A stretch of DNA of 64,000 nt from Epithemia pelagica (GCA_946965045.2 OX337235.1:2985928-3049927), one strand, 5' to 3'. Positions 50,785 through 63,154 are shown, numbered from the stretch's first letter. Notes: a model not told the origin generated them from the sequence alone. Numbers and translations are program-made.

Positions 50785-52857
50785 CTATACAAATACTTTG
50801 ACTTGGTTGTATCGAGCGGTAGCAACTGCCAGGTGCTTCGAATCCGGTTGGAAATCATGCAGCACTGTCAGTGCAAAGATGTACCCTACCTCATCCAGTA
50901 TTTTGTGACACTTGGTTTCAATTCGATGCGAAGAGAGGGGATCGACTTTCATGACATTGTCACTTGTATCCACGTCACCGTCGCCATTACCTGTTTGCGA
51001 GTTGCTTCGTCCTTGGTCGTCCTTTTCGCCTCACAGTTGCGCCGACTTCCACAATTGAACAGTCGCATCGTATTTGCCACCGGCCGTTAGCAAGTCCCCG
51101 TTGGGTAAGGGAAGCATACACTGGACAGCATCCTTGGTATGGCCACCAAGGGTCGAAACAACGGCAATCCTCTCGATGCTGTCGACTGAAACGTTCTTTG
51201 CCATTTTCAAAACATAAACTGCCCGTCCCAATGGAACCGACACTTGTCCTTCTCCCCGCGACGACGAGGCAACGTTAGGGTTACCAGTTCCGTTGGTGGA
51301 CACTACAATATCCCCGTCCATGGTTGTTTCGAGACAAACGATGGAGCACCCCTCACCCGTTTCGGGTGTTAATCTCACATAAAACGACTCTTGTACGGAC
51401 ACCGAGGACGAGGCTGGGGTGGAGGAAACGTTCTGCGGCAATGACATGTCCGTCGCCAGTACCTTCCAAAATCGCAACCCACCCGTTACATCTCCGGCAA
51501 TCAACCACGTGGGCTCTCCGACTGCCGTGCCAGGCACAACGGTGAGACAGGTCAACGGTGCGGCTCCTTCACTGTCACGGGCCTCCAAGACCAGGGATCG
51601 GAGGACCGGCCGCGTAGAGACGTCCGACGTTGTGGACGTGGTCACATCGGAAAACCATAGTTGAATGCATTTCGACATGCGATCCAGCTGATCTTGCAAG
51701 GCTTGTTCTTGTGCTTCGGCTTGTGCCCGACGTTGCCGTTCCACTTCAGTTTGCGGAGCCAAATGAAACTGATGCGGATTGGGCAGTCGAGTACTTTCAA
51801 AGCGTGCCGCCAAACACACGAGAGAGGGTGCCATCGTCTCGGGTTGGTTGTTGTGGTTGGGTGCTACCGCAAGCGCAAGGGGAACGTGTCGCAAGGACGT
51901 GGGACTCGCCGCTCCAGGCATGGGACTGGCAAGTTCCAGAATTTCGTGGGCAGTGTCCTCGTTCATGGAATACGACCACAAACGAATCGTCCCCCGTCCT
52001 GTCGTCGCAAACAAAGTAGAGAAGGAGGAGGAAGAAGACAACGAATTTGCGGAACAATCCTCCAACACATCAATGCTTTGGACACCCCCACTACTATTCT
52101 GGAAAAATGGATGACCCTGGTGTACCAGATCGTCTTGCAGCACGCCATGTCTCCAAAATTGAATATGCCCATCATCCAAGGCACTAATGAGGGTTCCATT
52201 TTGTGGCAAGACGGCCAAATCGTTGATATACGCTCGTCGTAGTTCCATCCCCATCACCACCCGACCTAGTACTGTTGTTGTTGCAGCAGCAGCAGCAGAG
52301 GTATTTGTATCGGATGATGTTGAATCTGCTTTTGCATCGTCTTTCTTTGTCGGTTGTTGCTGCTCCAAGAGCAAGGATTCAATGTGTCGTTGGGGTATCC
52401 CCGATACGTAATGGTTGTACGCGTACCATTCGGTTTTGTTGTCATTTCGTTCGTACGGTGGTTTCTGTATGGCCGGTATCATCCCAATGACTTGGTCTGA
52501 TTCTGGGTCATTGTTTCTCATGGCCATTCTTCGTTCTTGTTCTTGCAATTCTTGAGGTGTCATGTCTTCGACAAACTTGATGGGTGTGGCGGACTGTTGT
52601 GGTAAGACGGCGGCCGATCCAATCAAGGTCACTACCATGGTGGTTGTCGACAGCGAACTAAACGAATAGTCGTCCTGGAGGATTCCCTTCCAACCACCCT
52701 TTTTGGCCAATAGCTTTTGTCGTTCGACGGGGACACCCGTCAAGGATTGTATCCGTTCCTTGAAGGATGCCAGCGAATCGACGTGTGGATCCAACTCCAT
52801 CGAAAACGTTTGTTTGGACCATTTCAAGGTAATGGCAATCATTTTCATTTTGTACAA
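50785..52857 (-). pseudogene. UBL-WD40 gene, copy B, premature stop
   Basis: This is open for 608 codons from 52857 to a TGA at 51031-51033, where copy A has CGA (Arg) after LWKSAQL. The remaining C-terminus is still present downstream (50785-50973, ending RYNQVKVFV), so the lesion is a single nonsense change that removes about 80 residues, including the last WD40 blade. The Ser and Thr runs are shorter than in copy A. A slightly shortened protein might still fold, so loss of function is likely but not certain. Confidence 0.8.
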
Positions 52858-53218
52858 TGCACGCTTGCTTCTTTCAATGCTCTTTTATGCAGCAACCGAA
52901 GGTTATTGGAGCTTTTGTGAAGATGGTGAAGGATGATCCGTCACTGTGATGGGTTGATGTTGACAAAGATTGGTGTCCCGAGTCGGGTGTTTGCGGCTTC
53001 CATTTGGATCGATTGTGTTCTTGGACGCGTTCTCGTTACACATTTTCCGGACGACGGACGAGCGAGCTCGACGCTATGTGCTCTTCACTTCTCTATTGGG
53101 AGTAGGAGTATCTAGAGAGCTACGAGGAGCTACTCCTAGTATCGATGTGCCGATGCCGAAGAGATCATGATTCCTCTCTATATTTTGGTTGCATCCTTTT
53201 CTCTAGAGCAGTGACTAT

Positions 53219-54598
53219 CTATACTGAAGCCGCATTCAAGAAATCTCCGCTCCGGAATTTAAGTCTCGCACCGTTCAATGGTCCCCATGTCATTTGGACC
53301 ACAGCATTCGTGGACGCAATGTATCGAGAAAAATCGGGGCCGAGAACCAGTGCCACTTCTCTCCGTCCACTTTGATTGTCATTATCTGCCCGTATCTGAA
53401 GAAAATACAGTTTGGAAATATCGCCCTTCGTATTGGTCACGACATCCATCTCAAGGATCACATCGCCAGAAGAAAACGGTTGTGCATAGATGGATGCCGA
53501 AACAACCCGCACCACGCTATCAAGAGTTTTCTTCATCTTGATGAACCATGGAGTGCTTTTGAAGCTGGAAGTTTCAACCACACTAGTCACAAGGTCATTG
53601 GCTGTGATTGTGGAGTTGTTGGCGTCATTGCACATGGTATCAACCGTTATATCAACCATCGCGTTCTGGAAACTATTCACCTTGTTTCCGAACACAAGAG
53701 ACATGGAGTTCGACTCGGATTTCCCAAGCGCAATGTTTTCAGTGACAGTGCACATCCACTCCATGGTTTGTGTGTTGACCTCCAGGTTAATGTTGGAATT
53801 TTTCAAAGAGAGCGATTTCTTTTGCGGCAGGATTGGTAACGTCAAATCGCTAATCACACGCCCTCCAATGCGCCATGCCTTTGATTCAGAATCATCTTTG
53901 CTGATATGAACCTTGGCAGCAAGTGTGTGTGAATTGTCCAGTTTTGCAACCAAGGTCCCATAGCCGGATATGGAAGGCTTGCCCATTTTTTGTATTGTCA
54001 TCTTGACATCTTTTAGGGCAATGTCCTTGGTGAGCCGAATTGCCTTTTCCCTTGTCACAACCAACTTGCCCTGGGCCAGTCCGTCCAGTAGCTTCTCGAG
54101 GTAGATCAAATCTTTGCCATATTTGGCCGCAAATTCCAAAAAAATCTCCACGGCCCGGACATATTGACCAACATATGGAATGTCACCAGCCAGTTCAATT
54201 ACTTCATCAATAAGCTCCTTGTGTTTCAAGTAAAACTCCTCGGCTTCTTCGAGTGTTCGAACCGTGTCATCCGCAATGGTAACCGTGCGCTTGAAACACC
54301 GGTTTGGTTTCGCAGTACGACCCGCAGCAGGTACTGGCTTCGAATCACTCTTCTTCTTTGCTTGCAGACGACTCGTAGTGTCATCTGTCAAAGTTGGTTT
54401 TGATCGAGTTGATGCCTTACTGACCGCAGTAGTGGATACCGTGCCAACTTGCTCCCTCTTTGGTTGCTGATGATTCGTCGAAGTGCGGTTCATGGAGGCT
54501 GTCTTTACTCCAGTTGATTCCTTGATCGTCAAAGTATTCGTGGGTGCAGCGTCGACGACTTGTTGTTTCTTTGGCTGCGGACGAGTTGTGTTCACCAT
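53219..54598 (-). CDS. Unknown 459-residue protein, copy B (intact)
   Basis: I do not recognise this family. Residues 1-100 are basic, Ser/Thr/Lys-rich and probably disordered. A helical segment with LEEAEEFYLKHKELIDEVIEL follows (about 115-136), then a second helix pair (EIFLEFAAKYGKDLIYLEKLL). The C-terminal 280 residues alternate hydrophobic and polar residues in a beta-like pattern with several Gly-Tyr and Asn turns. No signal peptide, membrane segment, Cys cluster or catalytic motif is evident. Copy A has one stop codon in it. It lies between the UBL-WD40 gene and the DIRS insertion, all on the minus strand, with 361 bp to the next gene. Confidence 0.75.
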   Translation of the reverse strand: MVNTTRPQPKKQQVVDAAPTNTLTIKESTGVKTASMNRTSTNHQQPKREQVGTVSTTAVSKASTRSKPTLTDDTTSRLQAKKKSDSKPVPAAGRTAKPNRCFKRTVTIADDTVRTLEEAEEFYLKHKELIDEVIELAGDIPYVGQYVRAVEIFLEFAAKYGKDLIYLEKLLDGLAQGKLVVTREKAIRLTKDIALKDVKMTIQKMGKPSISGYGTLVAKLDNSHTLAAKVHISKDDSESKAWRIGGRVISDLTLPILPQKKSLSLKNSNINLEVNTQTMEWMCTVTENIALGKSESNSMSLVFGNKVNSFQNAMVDITVDTMCNDANNSTITANDLVTSVVETSSFKSTPWFIKMKKTLDSVVRVVSASIYAQPFSSGDVILEMDVVTNTKGDISKLYFLQIRADNDNQSGRREVALVLGPDFSRYIASTNAVVQMTWGPLNGARLKFRSGDFLNAASV

Positions 54599-54814
54599 GA
54601 TGATGTTTTGCTATTTTTTGTGTTTCTCTCGAACAATGTTTTGTTTTGTGAGCAGAGTTCTGAATCCTCCGTACCTTGCAAAACAATACTTGGGGGGATT
54701 ATTCGCGGGGTAAGGACAACTGGTTTACGGTCGAGCGCACTGGAGATTCAGCGCTTGACAAACTCCCGCATAAAATGTGCCTTTCGGCTGGACATTCTGC
54801 TTCTCTAGAGGTGT

Positions 54815-55243
54815 CGAAGAGACACTACGACAAACATCCTTGGCACGTGCCGTTTCGGTCTGTCCGAGAGATCGCAGTCGGTTCTGTCACCGAAAACTTG
54901 GTCCGTTGAGATTTGTAAACAAGATTCTAAATCTAAACGATAGACACATAGTTTTGCCGAAGGCCTCTGAAACCAAAAATGGCTCACCGGGGAAGGGGAA
55001 ATTTTAAGATTAGCTAACTAGAATCGTTGCGATCTCGAACTCGTCTCGTAGTCGTTGCAAAGATGCTGAACCCAAGAAGAGTGAGCTCTTCTCACGCTCC
55101 AACGACTCTGCATCAGGGTCATCCTAAAACTTCCGATTGTGGGAATCAAATCGGATGCTCGCCTCGCGTCGAGGAGGCGGAGCAGTCGCACCGCTGTTGT
55201 CTCTGGCCAGCATCGGCCACGTCACTCCACCCAGTACAGACAC
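54815..55243 (-). mobile_element. DIRS element 2 deletion derivative, in tandem with the full copy
   Basis: This 429-bp remnant has the left terminal region (54815 to about 54985) joined, through a short unrelated run (accggggaaggggaaatttt), to the right terminal region (about 55010-55243). Its right end CAGACAC is fused with no spacer to the left end CGAAGAGACAC of the full element. Relative to the full copies it has a 13-bp insertion (acacatagttttg) and a small deletion in the right region. Copy A has no such remnant. Confidence 0.85.
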
Positions 55244-55447
55244 CGAAGAGACACTACGACAAACATCCTTGGCACGTGCCGTTTCGGTCTGTCCGAGAGA
55301 TCGCAGTCGGTTCTGTCACCGAAAACTTGGTCCGTTGAGATTTGTAAACAAGATTCTAAATCTAAACGATAGCCGAAGGCCTCTGAAACCAAAAATGGCT
55401 CCACTACCATCAAACCCGATATTACAATCCAACGATGTCCAGCTGGG

Positions 55448-56873
55448 CTAGAAGTCGAGATGGAGAGTGGTGGGGAAGTGATGTTGGGGATCTTGGCCAT
55501 TGAAGGTGTTAAAGAGGTTTTCATCCGGTGATTCGAGAGCAGTCTCGCTGTTCGTTTGAAGGGCCGGATCAACGAGGTTGTCGAGTCGGTTCCGCAGGTG
55601 TTCCAAGGAGGCGATGCGGGAAGCTGTTGTTGAGTTGTCAACATGCCGAAAGTCGGTAGTGTTGAGCATTAATTGGGCCATGCCCGTGGTCCATTCAAGA
55701 ACCTGTGGTCGGATATATTTCATGAAAGAGGTCGAACTCCATCTTCCAAGAATCACTATCTTGACGACGGAACAATCAGCCAGGAACAGGGCCATGGCGG
55801 CTCTTGATCTGAGAGAGTGCGTGCCGATATCCATTGGGTGGTAGCCAAAGGCGTTGACTCCGCCGCCCAATACACAGGTTTCTCGTAACAGGTTGCGAGT
55901 ATCTTCTTGTTGGACGAAGCGAGGGGGAAGGGATGGGTTGGATGGGTCAAACCAACAATTCACTGTCGTGGATGGGGGAGCTTTTGGACGGTAGTGGAGA
56001 ATCCGACGAATGACGCGGCCCCAGAGAAGGACTGGGTCGAGGATGGGGTCATTCGTTCTGCTCTGGGTACGAGTTTCAGCTTTGTGGTTGTTCTTTTGGT
56101 CTCAGAACGTTATCGAGACGTACTTCGCGAGGCGGTGAAAGTTGGGGTGGTTGGCGGCGATCGTTTCGTGTTTCTTGGCGGTGAAGAACACGATGTCACC
56201 GATTGTTAGGAGTTTTGTTTTTCCTCTGTGGGGCACGGTCGTAATCTTGCAGCTTCTGCATCCAAAGAAGAAGCCGCATCCTGCGAGGTCGGCGACGACG
56301 GCTTTGAAGGTGGAGAAGTCGTAGACGCGTGGTGGGTTGGTGAGTCTGTTGGTTCGACAACAGTGGAGCCAGAGGAAACGGAGATGTTTGGTGGTAATGG
56401 CTTTCTCTCCTTTTTCGGGGGGGGGGGGGGTCCAAATTTGACCACGCGCGTTTGAGGGAGGCGACGAGGGGGTGGACGTGATGGCTGTCTTGACAGTGGC
56501 AGGGGCTCGGCCGGTCATGATGCCGGAAGCACGATGCCAAGTCTCCAATGGCTTGGCCAAGAGTGCTTGCTTGAAGAGGGTTCGAGCGGTCGCGATTCTT
56601 GGTGAATTCGGCGTCTCGGAGGGATTGCAAGAAGGAACATGCGATGCTGGCTCTGTGGTTGGATGCTTTGATGGACTCGAGGAGTGGATCGTGACCGAAT
56701 CCAATCTTGTCGAGGTGTTCTGTCCATCGCTCCCAGACTTTGTCGCGCTTTTGGTGTGCTCCTTCGGTCTTGCCGAAGAAGATTCTGGACACGCTGGCAC
56801 GATCGAGGAGATCCAGCATGTGATCTCGTTGGGGAGTGGTTTGATGCGAAAATTCGCGGGAATCTGAGAACAA
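55448..56873 (-). pseudogene. Tyrosine recombinase of DIRS element 2, copy B, broken
   Basis: The start (56873) is open to the poly-G tract at 56417-56430, which has 14 Gs against 10 in copy A and shifts the frame. A CGA to TGA change at about 56102-56104 (KYVSITF then stop) interrupts the remainder. The C-terminal part, with HSLRSRAAMALF and the Tyr box, survives as an open frame (55448-55963). In HxxRxG the Gly is changed to Arg (HSLRSR), a further sign of decay. Confidence 0.85.
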
Positions 56874-59732
56874 AAATTTTTGTGAAGAAAAAGGGTAAGT
56901 TCGTTATCGTTAAGATGCCAATGTCGTGACAAGATATCTGACACATCGTTCTTGCTCCCTGGAATATGCTCGGCTTGAAGGGAGAACTTGTGGTGAAGAA
57001 TAAGTTCTGTTAGCTTCTTGGAGACTTGGACATGCAACGGCTTGTCAGATCCGAAGGATGATTTGTACATCCAGCCGACGGCGGACGAGTTGTCGGAGAG
57101 ACTCAGTACGGCCGAGTTTTCTTCGATGCCATCGAACCAACAATCAACCCACATTGACACAACAATTGCAATGTATTCAAAAAGATTGTTGGTGCGTGTG
57201 TTGGTGGATGATGGGTCGAGTTGGGCAAGAGCTTGGAGTCTTGCTGGGTCGATTCGGAAGCGCCATGCTCTGCCGGATCGCACCGAGTAACCGCCCATCC
57301 CTTCGGGGCAGGAGTCGGCATGGAAGAGATGGGTGGGAACGCGACAAACCAGTCGATTGAGCGAGATGCCGTTGTGGGCATGTTGGAGGAGAGACGACCA
57401 CATTTCAAGATCCTTGGCGATGGAGTCTGGAATGGAGTACCGATAGAATGATGGAGGGACGTCTGTGTTGGGTCGAGGGCGTTTTGGATTCTTATTCGTC
57501 TCTGGTGGTTTTGCTTTCTGTTTCTGTCGGAACGCCCGTTCAATGAAGGTTTGGTACTCGCGAAGGCGAGACAACCAAAAGGATGCGTGGGGTATGCCTT
57601 TGGTGGCATGTAATAATTTTCCAACCACACTGCGGAGGTTGTGGAAGGTGGTGCGACAGGTCTTGAGAAGATGTTGTACTTCTCGGGTCCAACCAATCAG
57701 TTTGTCTTTTGGGAGACAAAGGAGGAGTCGTCTTGTGTCAACAATCCACCCGAGAACTCGTTGTTCTTCAGCGGGTGCACCTTCGGCTTCGAGTTTGTCG
57801 GCTTCCAGCATATCTTTTCGTGTAATTGGTTCGTCCTTGGCAACTGGTCGTGTCATGAGATGGACGACGAGAGGAACGATGCTCGGACATCGGCCAAGGT
57901 GAGGGTTGGTTGCAAGGAAGACTTGTATCATATCATCCAGATATGAATCGTGAAAACCATGGGGACGAGTTGGGACGCTGACGGCCAATTCACAGGCGGG
58001 TGCAATGGGAATGTCCTCTGGGAGATATTTGGGTCCTCCAATTCCTTCTTGGAGGGGCGATTGACAAAGGTCTGGCTGCCATTCATCGAAATCGGCCAGG
58101 TCGTTGCAGAAGTCAGTTCCAATTTCCGAGACGATGGAAAATTCGGCCGGGTTGGCGGAAGCTCCAAACGTCAAGCGGAGATTTAGGTGGGCAAAGGAAT
58201 TGGAGGGATCGATGGTTATATTCCTTGCTGCAACATCGCCGTCGCCGTGAACTCGGCGGTATGCGGAGGACCAATCAAACTTGCTGATAAGGATACGATC
58301 GGTGGGAAATGCCAGACGCAATGCAACGATTTGATGGAGGACTCTATCTATACAGTGACCCATCACAAGGTCAATCAATTTGCTTTGATCAATCAAATCG
58401 TTGGTCGAGGGGCAAAATCCGAGGGAAAAGGATTGGTCGTGTGTCAAACGGTCTTTCGGAACAAGGTCGCCGTTGGCCCGTTTGGTGGGCGACACCCATG
58501 GGACTGATTCGACTATGCTTGATGCGTTTGGCACAGTTGAATGTGATTGGAAGAGAGAATCCTTTAGAAGCGTCTTTCCGGAGAACTTTTGAAAGAGCTT
58601 CGGGATTTTTCTTGCCAGAAGCGTGATTGCCGTATTCGAGGATTGCCTCGTTTTCAGCGCGTCTGGCTGGCTCGTCTTCCTCAGCTGTGAGAGGATAGGA
58701 GACACCATGCGTGATATTGTGGTGAAACCGTGACCAGTATGGGTGGCCGGCTAGGAGTGGTTCAAGAATTTGGGCTGTGCAAAATTCCGAGCCGGGTGTG
58801 ATGACGGAGTCGGGGTGACTGTCGATCACTCGTTGCATGTCAAAATCAAACCGTTCAATCAGCTGTGAGTTGAAGGTTGCATTGGACAAAACAACAGAAT
58901 CGTCAATAGAGTGAGGAAAGGGTGATGGCTTGGGGGTTGGTGGCTCGTGATCGGCGATGAAAAGCATGACGGAGAGACGGATTGGGTGGCGAATAGGTTG
59001 GAGTGGGGGAGGGGCCAGTCTTGTGGGAAAGATTTCGGAAATCTCGTTGGGAAGGTAGCATTTGCCAGAACTTGGGGAACTGAACGTCGTGTCATCTGCA
59101 ATATTAAACTCACCTAGTAATTTTAAATCCGCTTGTCGAGCCTGTTCCAATCGTTTTACATTCCTTGCTAGGGACTTGCCTGTGAAATCAGACCCGATGA
59201 TCGCGGAGGAACTCCCTGGGAGAGATTCCGCAATTTGTGAGGGCAGATTTTCAGAATGAGAACTTGGGGGACTTGGGGGTCTTGTAGAAGAATCAACGAT
59301 AAGGGAATCTGTTGGGTGATCCTTGGAAGTTGGTCGGGGGTGACTGTTGGCAGTCGTGGGGCTGGAAGTGGGTGCGTCAACGGACGCGGATATCTTGGGA
59401 GCAGAATCAGACGTGATGACACATTGATTCTGAACGGACGAGATCAGATCGGAGAGTTCTCGTTGACAAGTCTCTGGATATTTTGAATAATCCTGGGTGA
59501 TGTGATGAATCAAGAAAGGATTCGCAGTGCTTGGAATCTTGGGTTTGTGGTCTGACGACGGTGTCGCCAATGGGGGAAGGAAGGATGGGACAATTTCGGA
59601 TGAGAGTGGTGGAGGTGGAGCAAGAGGCTTCAAGTGGGAAGAAGACTCCGCAACTATAGTATTACTATTAATGGTGGGTTGAGAGTCGTCTCGCGACAAA
59701 AGAGGAGGAATCGAAGATGAGGCAACAATCAA
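56102..59732 (-). pseudogene. RT-RNase H of DIRS element 2, copy B, frameshift and read-in to recombinase
   Basis: As in copy A the N-terminal part (59732-58389) and the catalytic part (58708-56102) are in different frames. Because of the G14 tract, the catalytic frame now continues into the recombinase frame (TPPPPEKGEKAITTKHLRF) and ends at the nonsense codon at 56102, making an 868-codon frame. RT motifs YLDDMIQVF and the RNase H ladder are kept. Confidence 0.8.
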
Positions 59733-59744
59733 CCCGTCCTGGCG

Positions 59745-62636
59745 TCAATTGTTGTTGACGTTGGCGTACGCGGAGCGGTAAAACTCGTCCATCGCCGCTT
59801 TCTTGTCATGCTTGCTGGGATCGTCATGGAGGAATTTACACTTCTTCCCTTTCTTGCAAATCCCTTTGGTGAAAAGAATATTGCAGAAATGTTGTTTCTT
59901 GTTGTTCTTTTCGACGAATGGGATGTTTGTGAGAACGCTTGGGGGAAAGACACGCATATAATTCGCATTCTCGGGAATCCGCCAATTGGAAGGAGAATCG
60001 AAAGTGATGGGGGTCTTGTTGGTCTCAGAATTCGACGAGGAAGAATTTTGTTGTCGCTTGGAGCTCGGGGAACCGTCATCAAAGCCACCGGATCGTTTCT
60101 TCTGGGAAGTCTTCTGTCGGTTTGCTTGGAATTTGGCTTGGAGAGCTGGAGGAAGAGAGACTAAGGTCAAACCAGTCTTGACGGTGAAAAGAATCCAATT
60201 CACTCGCTCTTCAAAGTCTCGGAATCCCACGTCTCCAATGGATGATGCACTCGAAAGGGTAGAGACGAATTCTTGGACGGCCTCGTCGATGGCAAACAGA
60301 AATTGGCCAAAATAAAAATCGTTGCCAGAGCTTTGTTGTTTGGCCATGATCTTGGTGCGAAACTGATGATAAAAGTTCAAGACTTTGAGGATCTGGTTCG
60401 CAATTGCTGAAGAGGCACCGCAAAGTCCTTTTGCACAAGCCCAAAAGGAACGAAGTTGTTTTTTGAATTCATCGGCGGTTCTTGGGAAGAACAAGTTGTG
60501 GTCCGAGTAAAGTTGCTGCATCTCCTTTGACTGCTTCATGTCATTGAGATGACATAAGGAAGCATCGTGGATTTGCTGGCGAATATTCTTGTCCAAGGTG
60601 TTGTTTGAATCTAGCCCCGGAATTGCGTACGGGTCGAATGAAAAGGGGCTGAAGCCACCAGGACAAGCCTCCGATTTCCAATGCAATCCAAGTCGTTGGA
60701 TCACAGTGCATTGGCCGAAAAGGATTGTGCACGCATTGTCGGATGGGTCGAACACTTCTGCAAGGAAAGACTCAAAGAATGTCGCTGAATTCTTTGACTT
60801 CCAAACAATCTTGATGATCGGAGACAGTTCGTCCGGGAGAGATGTTGCCTTTGGTGTAATCGATCCCAGACGTAATTGTTTTTGGGCATTCAAGGGTATG
60901 TCCCTAAACATGCTCTTGGACTCTGGAGCAGTGATATCGTCCTCATTTCCACTCTTCTTGGAAGTAACTTCTTTGATACATTTTGAGAGCAAGACCATTT
61001 CGGGAGAGACGAAATGAACGTTGCCTTCATCGTCCAACATGCGAACGCCGCCTTCAGGAGAAGAACGGTCACGCAATTGTGAAGAGTCTGGAAGAGGCAA
61101 ACAATCAACCGGTGATGGTGACCGAAAGCGCACACTTGAGGAGGACCGACGAAGGGATGGGCGTCGAGGGACAAAGGACTGTTCTTGTGGGTGCGAATCG
61201 TTTTTGGGAAAGATTCGAGAACGATGATCCAACAATGTAGTAGTATTCGCTTTCTGTGGGTCTGCAGGGATGGATGGGAAGACGGACTGTAGCTTGGGAT
61301 TCTTTGGACGATGGAGAACAATCCACAAAAAACGAATGATTGGTTCCTGAATCTGGAGAAGAGGGTAATCGATCGGCATACCTAACTTCTTGGACTCTGG
61401 GGACAGATCTCTGGAGGCTTCCCACCAGTGAAACAAAGCCACTTTATACAATCCACTTGCAATATCTTCGAATGACACGGTAATGTCTTGGCTCGAACGG
61501 TCAGTATTGTGGAGCATCAGACCAGACAAGCATGGAGGAAGAAGACACAAACTTGAGCATAGAAATTCACGGTCAGACTTCGAGCCAGTGTCGGAGGAGG
61601 AAGCTACGGTGAAGGTCTTGAACTTGGAGGGATCAAATGAGAGATGGGGAACGGACGAAGAATCGGAGAAATCGTCGATCTCAACAACACAATGTTCAAG
61701 GATCTCGGCAAAGGTCGGAACATTAGGGAAAACATGTTCGGACAAGAAAAGGGGAATGTCGTCACTGTCGATCTGAAAGGGCGGAGACTCGAATGAGATT
61801 CGGTCAAGACCATAGAATGTCGCTTGAAGATCCACGAACGTTCCACAATCGGCAGGGCAGCAGATGTTGTGGAAGAGGAAGGGGCGTCCATTGCGAGACA
61901 AACCAAGGAATGCCAGTGGGTGGCTCTTCAGCTTCGAGGTCAGCCAAACATGGAGATCGTCGGAGGAGGATAGACGGTTAAAGCTGGAGCACACCTGCGA
62001 CCACAAGGTAGGGTCCCGAGAAAGAGCGACGTGAAATGGCTGGAGAAAAGAGTCGCACCAGTCGATCGGGTCGACTTTTGTCAACTTTGAGAAGATATGT
62101 TCCAAGGCTTTGTCTCCAAGCGAATGGAAGTCCTGCGTAAAGTAGAACTCATGGCGGTAGGCGCCTGCACGGAGAGAGGACGACGGATTGTCGTTGTTGA
62201 CGTCGTCACCATCCTTGTCGTCAACAAGGATGAAACCATCCTTATCAAGGGCACTTGGAGGAGCATCTTCATCGGAGCGGGATGTGGAAGACTTGCGAAC
62301 CGGAGGAAGCGGAGCCTTAAGCTTCTTGTTGTCAGACTTGGACAGGAACTTGGACTTGGAGGAGGCAACAGCATCCAAGAAGGCTTGTTCTTGGAGGTCA
62401 GCGTAAGAATCCACCGAAGAGTCATCAGCTTTAGCATGGTGATCCTTGAGGGAAGACTTGTCGGAGGCGGAAGGCTTGCGATCGCCATTCGAATCATCGG
62501 GTTGGGAGACGACCGCCGCCGCCGTGGGAGCAGACAAAGAAGGAGAAGGGGGATCAGATCCTTTCGTCGACGTCGGCGTCTTACCAAAGAGATCCTCAAG
62601 GAAAGGGTTGGAACCGGTAAAAGTCATGATGAACAA
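59745..62636 (-). CDS. Gag-like protein with CCCH zinc finger, DIRS element 2 copy B
   Basis: The ORF has 963 residues, differing from the copy at 21734-24625 by a few substitutions (for example Asp to Tyr in DSYADLQ and Lys to Arg in PPVRKSS). The finger C-x8-C-x5-C-x3-H at 918-937 is unchanged. It remains intact although the recombinase of the same copy is dead. Confidence 0.8.
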   Translation of the reverse strand: MFIMTFTGSNPFLEDLFGKTPTSTKGSDPPSPSLSAPTAAAVVSQPDDSNGDRKPSASDKSSLKDHHAKADDSSVDSYADLQEQAFLDAVASSKSKFLSKSDNKKLKAPLPPVRKSSTSRSDEDAPPSALDKDGFILVDDKDGDDVNNDNPSSSLRAGAYRHEFYFTQDFHSLGDKALEHIFSKLTKVDPIDWCDSFLQPFHVALSRDPTLWSQVCSSFNRLSSSDDLHVWLTSKLKSHPLAFLGLSRNGRPFLFHNICCPADCGTFVDLQATFYGLDRISFESPPFQIDSDDIPLFLSEHVFPNVPTFAEILEHCVVEIDDFSDSSSVPHLSFDPSKFKTFTVASSSDTGSKSDREFLCSSLCLLPPCLSGLMLHNTDRSSQDITVSFEDIASGLYKVALFHWWEASRDLSPESKKLGMPIDYPLLQIQEPIIRFLWIVLHRPKNPKLQSVFPSIPADPQKANTTTLLDHRSRIFPKNDSHPQEQSFVPRRPSLRRSSSSVRFRSPSPVDCLPLPDSSQLRDRSSPEGGVRMLDDEGNVHFVSPEMVLLSKCIKEVTSKKSGNEDDITAPESKSMFRDIPLNAQKQLRLGSITPKATSLPDELSPIIKIVWKSKNSATFFESFLAEVFDPSDNACTILFGQCTVIQRLGLHWKSEACPGGFSPFSFDPYAIPGLDSNNTLDKNIRQQIHDASLCHLNDMKQSKEMQQLYSDHNLFFPRTADEFKKQLRSFWACAKGLCGASSAIANQILKVLNFYHQFRTKIMAKQQSSGNDFYFGQFLFAIDEAVQEFVSTLSSASSIGDVGFRDFEERVNWILFTVKTGLTLVSLPPALQAKFQANRQKTSQKKRSGGFDDGSPSSKRQQNSSSSNSETNKTPITFDSPSNWRIPENANYMRVFPPSVLTNIPFVEKNNKKQHFCNILFTKGICKKGKKCKFLHDDPSKHDKKAAMDEFYRSAYANVNNN

Positions 62637-63154
62637 GGTAAACTCAGAAGATTAGCTAACTAGAATCGTTGCGATCTCGAACTCGTCTCGTAGTCGTTGC
62701 AAAGATGCTGAACCCAAGAAGAGTGAGCTCTTCTCACGCTCCAACGACTCTGCATCAGGGTCATCCTAAAACTTCCGATTGTGGGAATCAAATCGGATGC
62801 TCGCCTCGCGTCGAGGAGGCGGAGCAGTCGCACCGCTGTTGTCGGTCGCGGAGTCTGGCCAGCATCGGCCACGTCACTCCACCCAGTACAGACACAGGTG
62901 GCACACCGCCTTTAGCTGGACCGCTTGACGTGGGTGAAGCGAATAGTATCTGCTGCTCCACTGGTTTGGTTTGGGTCTTGTCTTGGGTCTTGCCCTACGC
63001 TATTAAGAAAAATAAATCGCTCTTTACTGTACTCTACTCGTATCCATTCCCAGTTCATGTCGTGATTCATAGTTGTTTTGGTTGGGTGTAAAGATTAGAT
63101 TCCCCAACTGGCTTTCTCTGGTCCATCAGTCATCAGTCAGTCCGTCAGAAGGCC

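Larger units (their letters stand above)
55244..62895 (-). mobile_element. DIRS-like retrotransposon, element 2, copy B
   Basis: This 7652-bp element corresponds to 17237-24884. The Gag-like ORF is intact. RT-RNase H has the shared frameshift, and the recombinase is broken by the G-run expansion and a nonsense change. The right flank aggtggcacaccgcc is the same as in copy A, so this is the same ancestral insertion. Confidence 0.9.
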
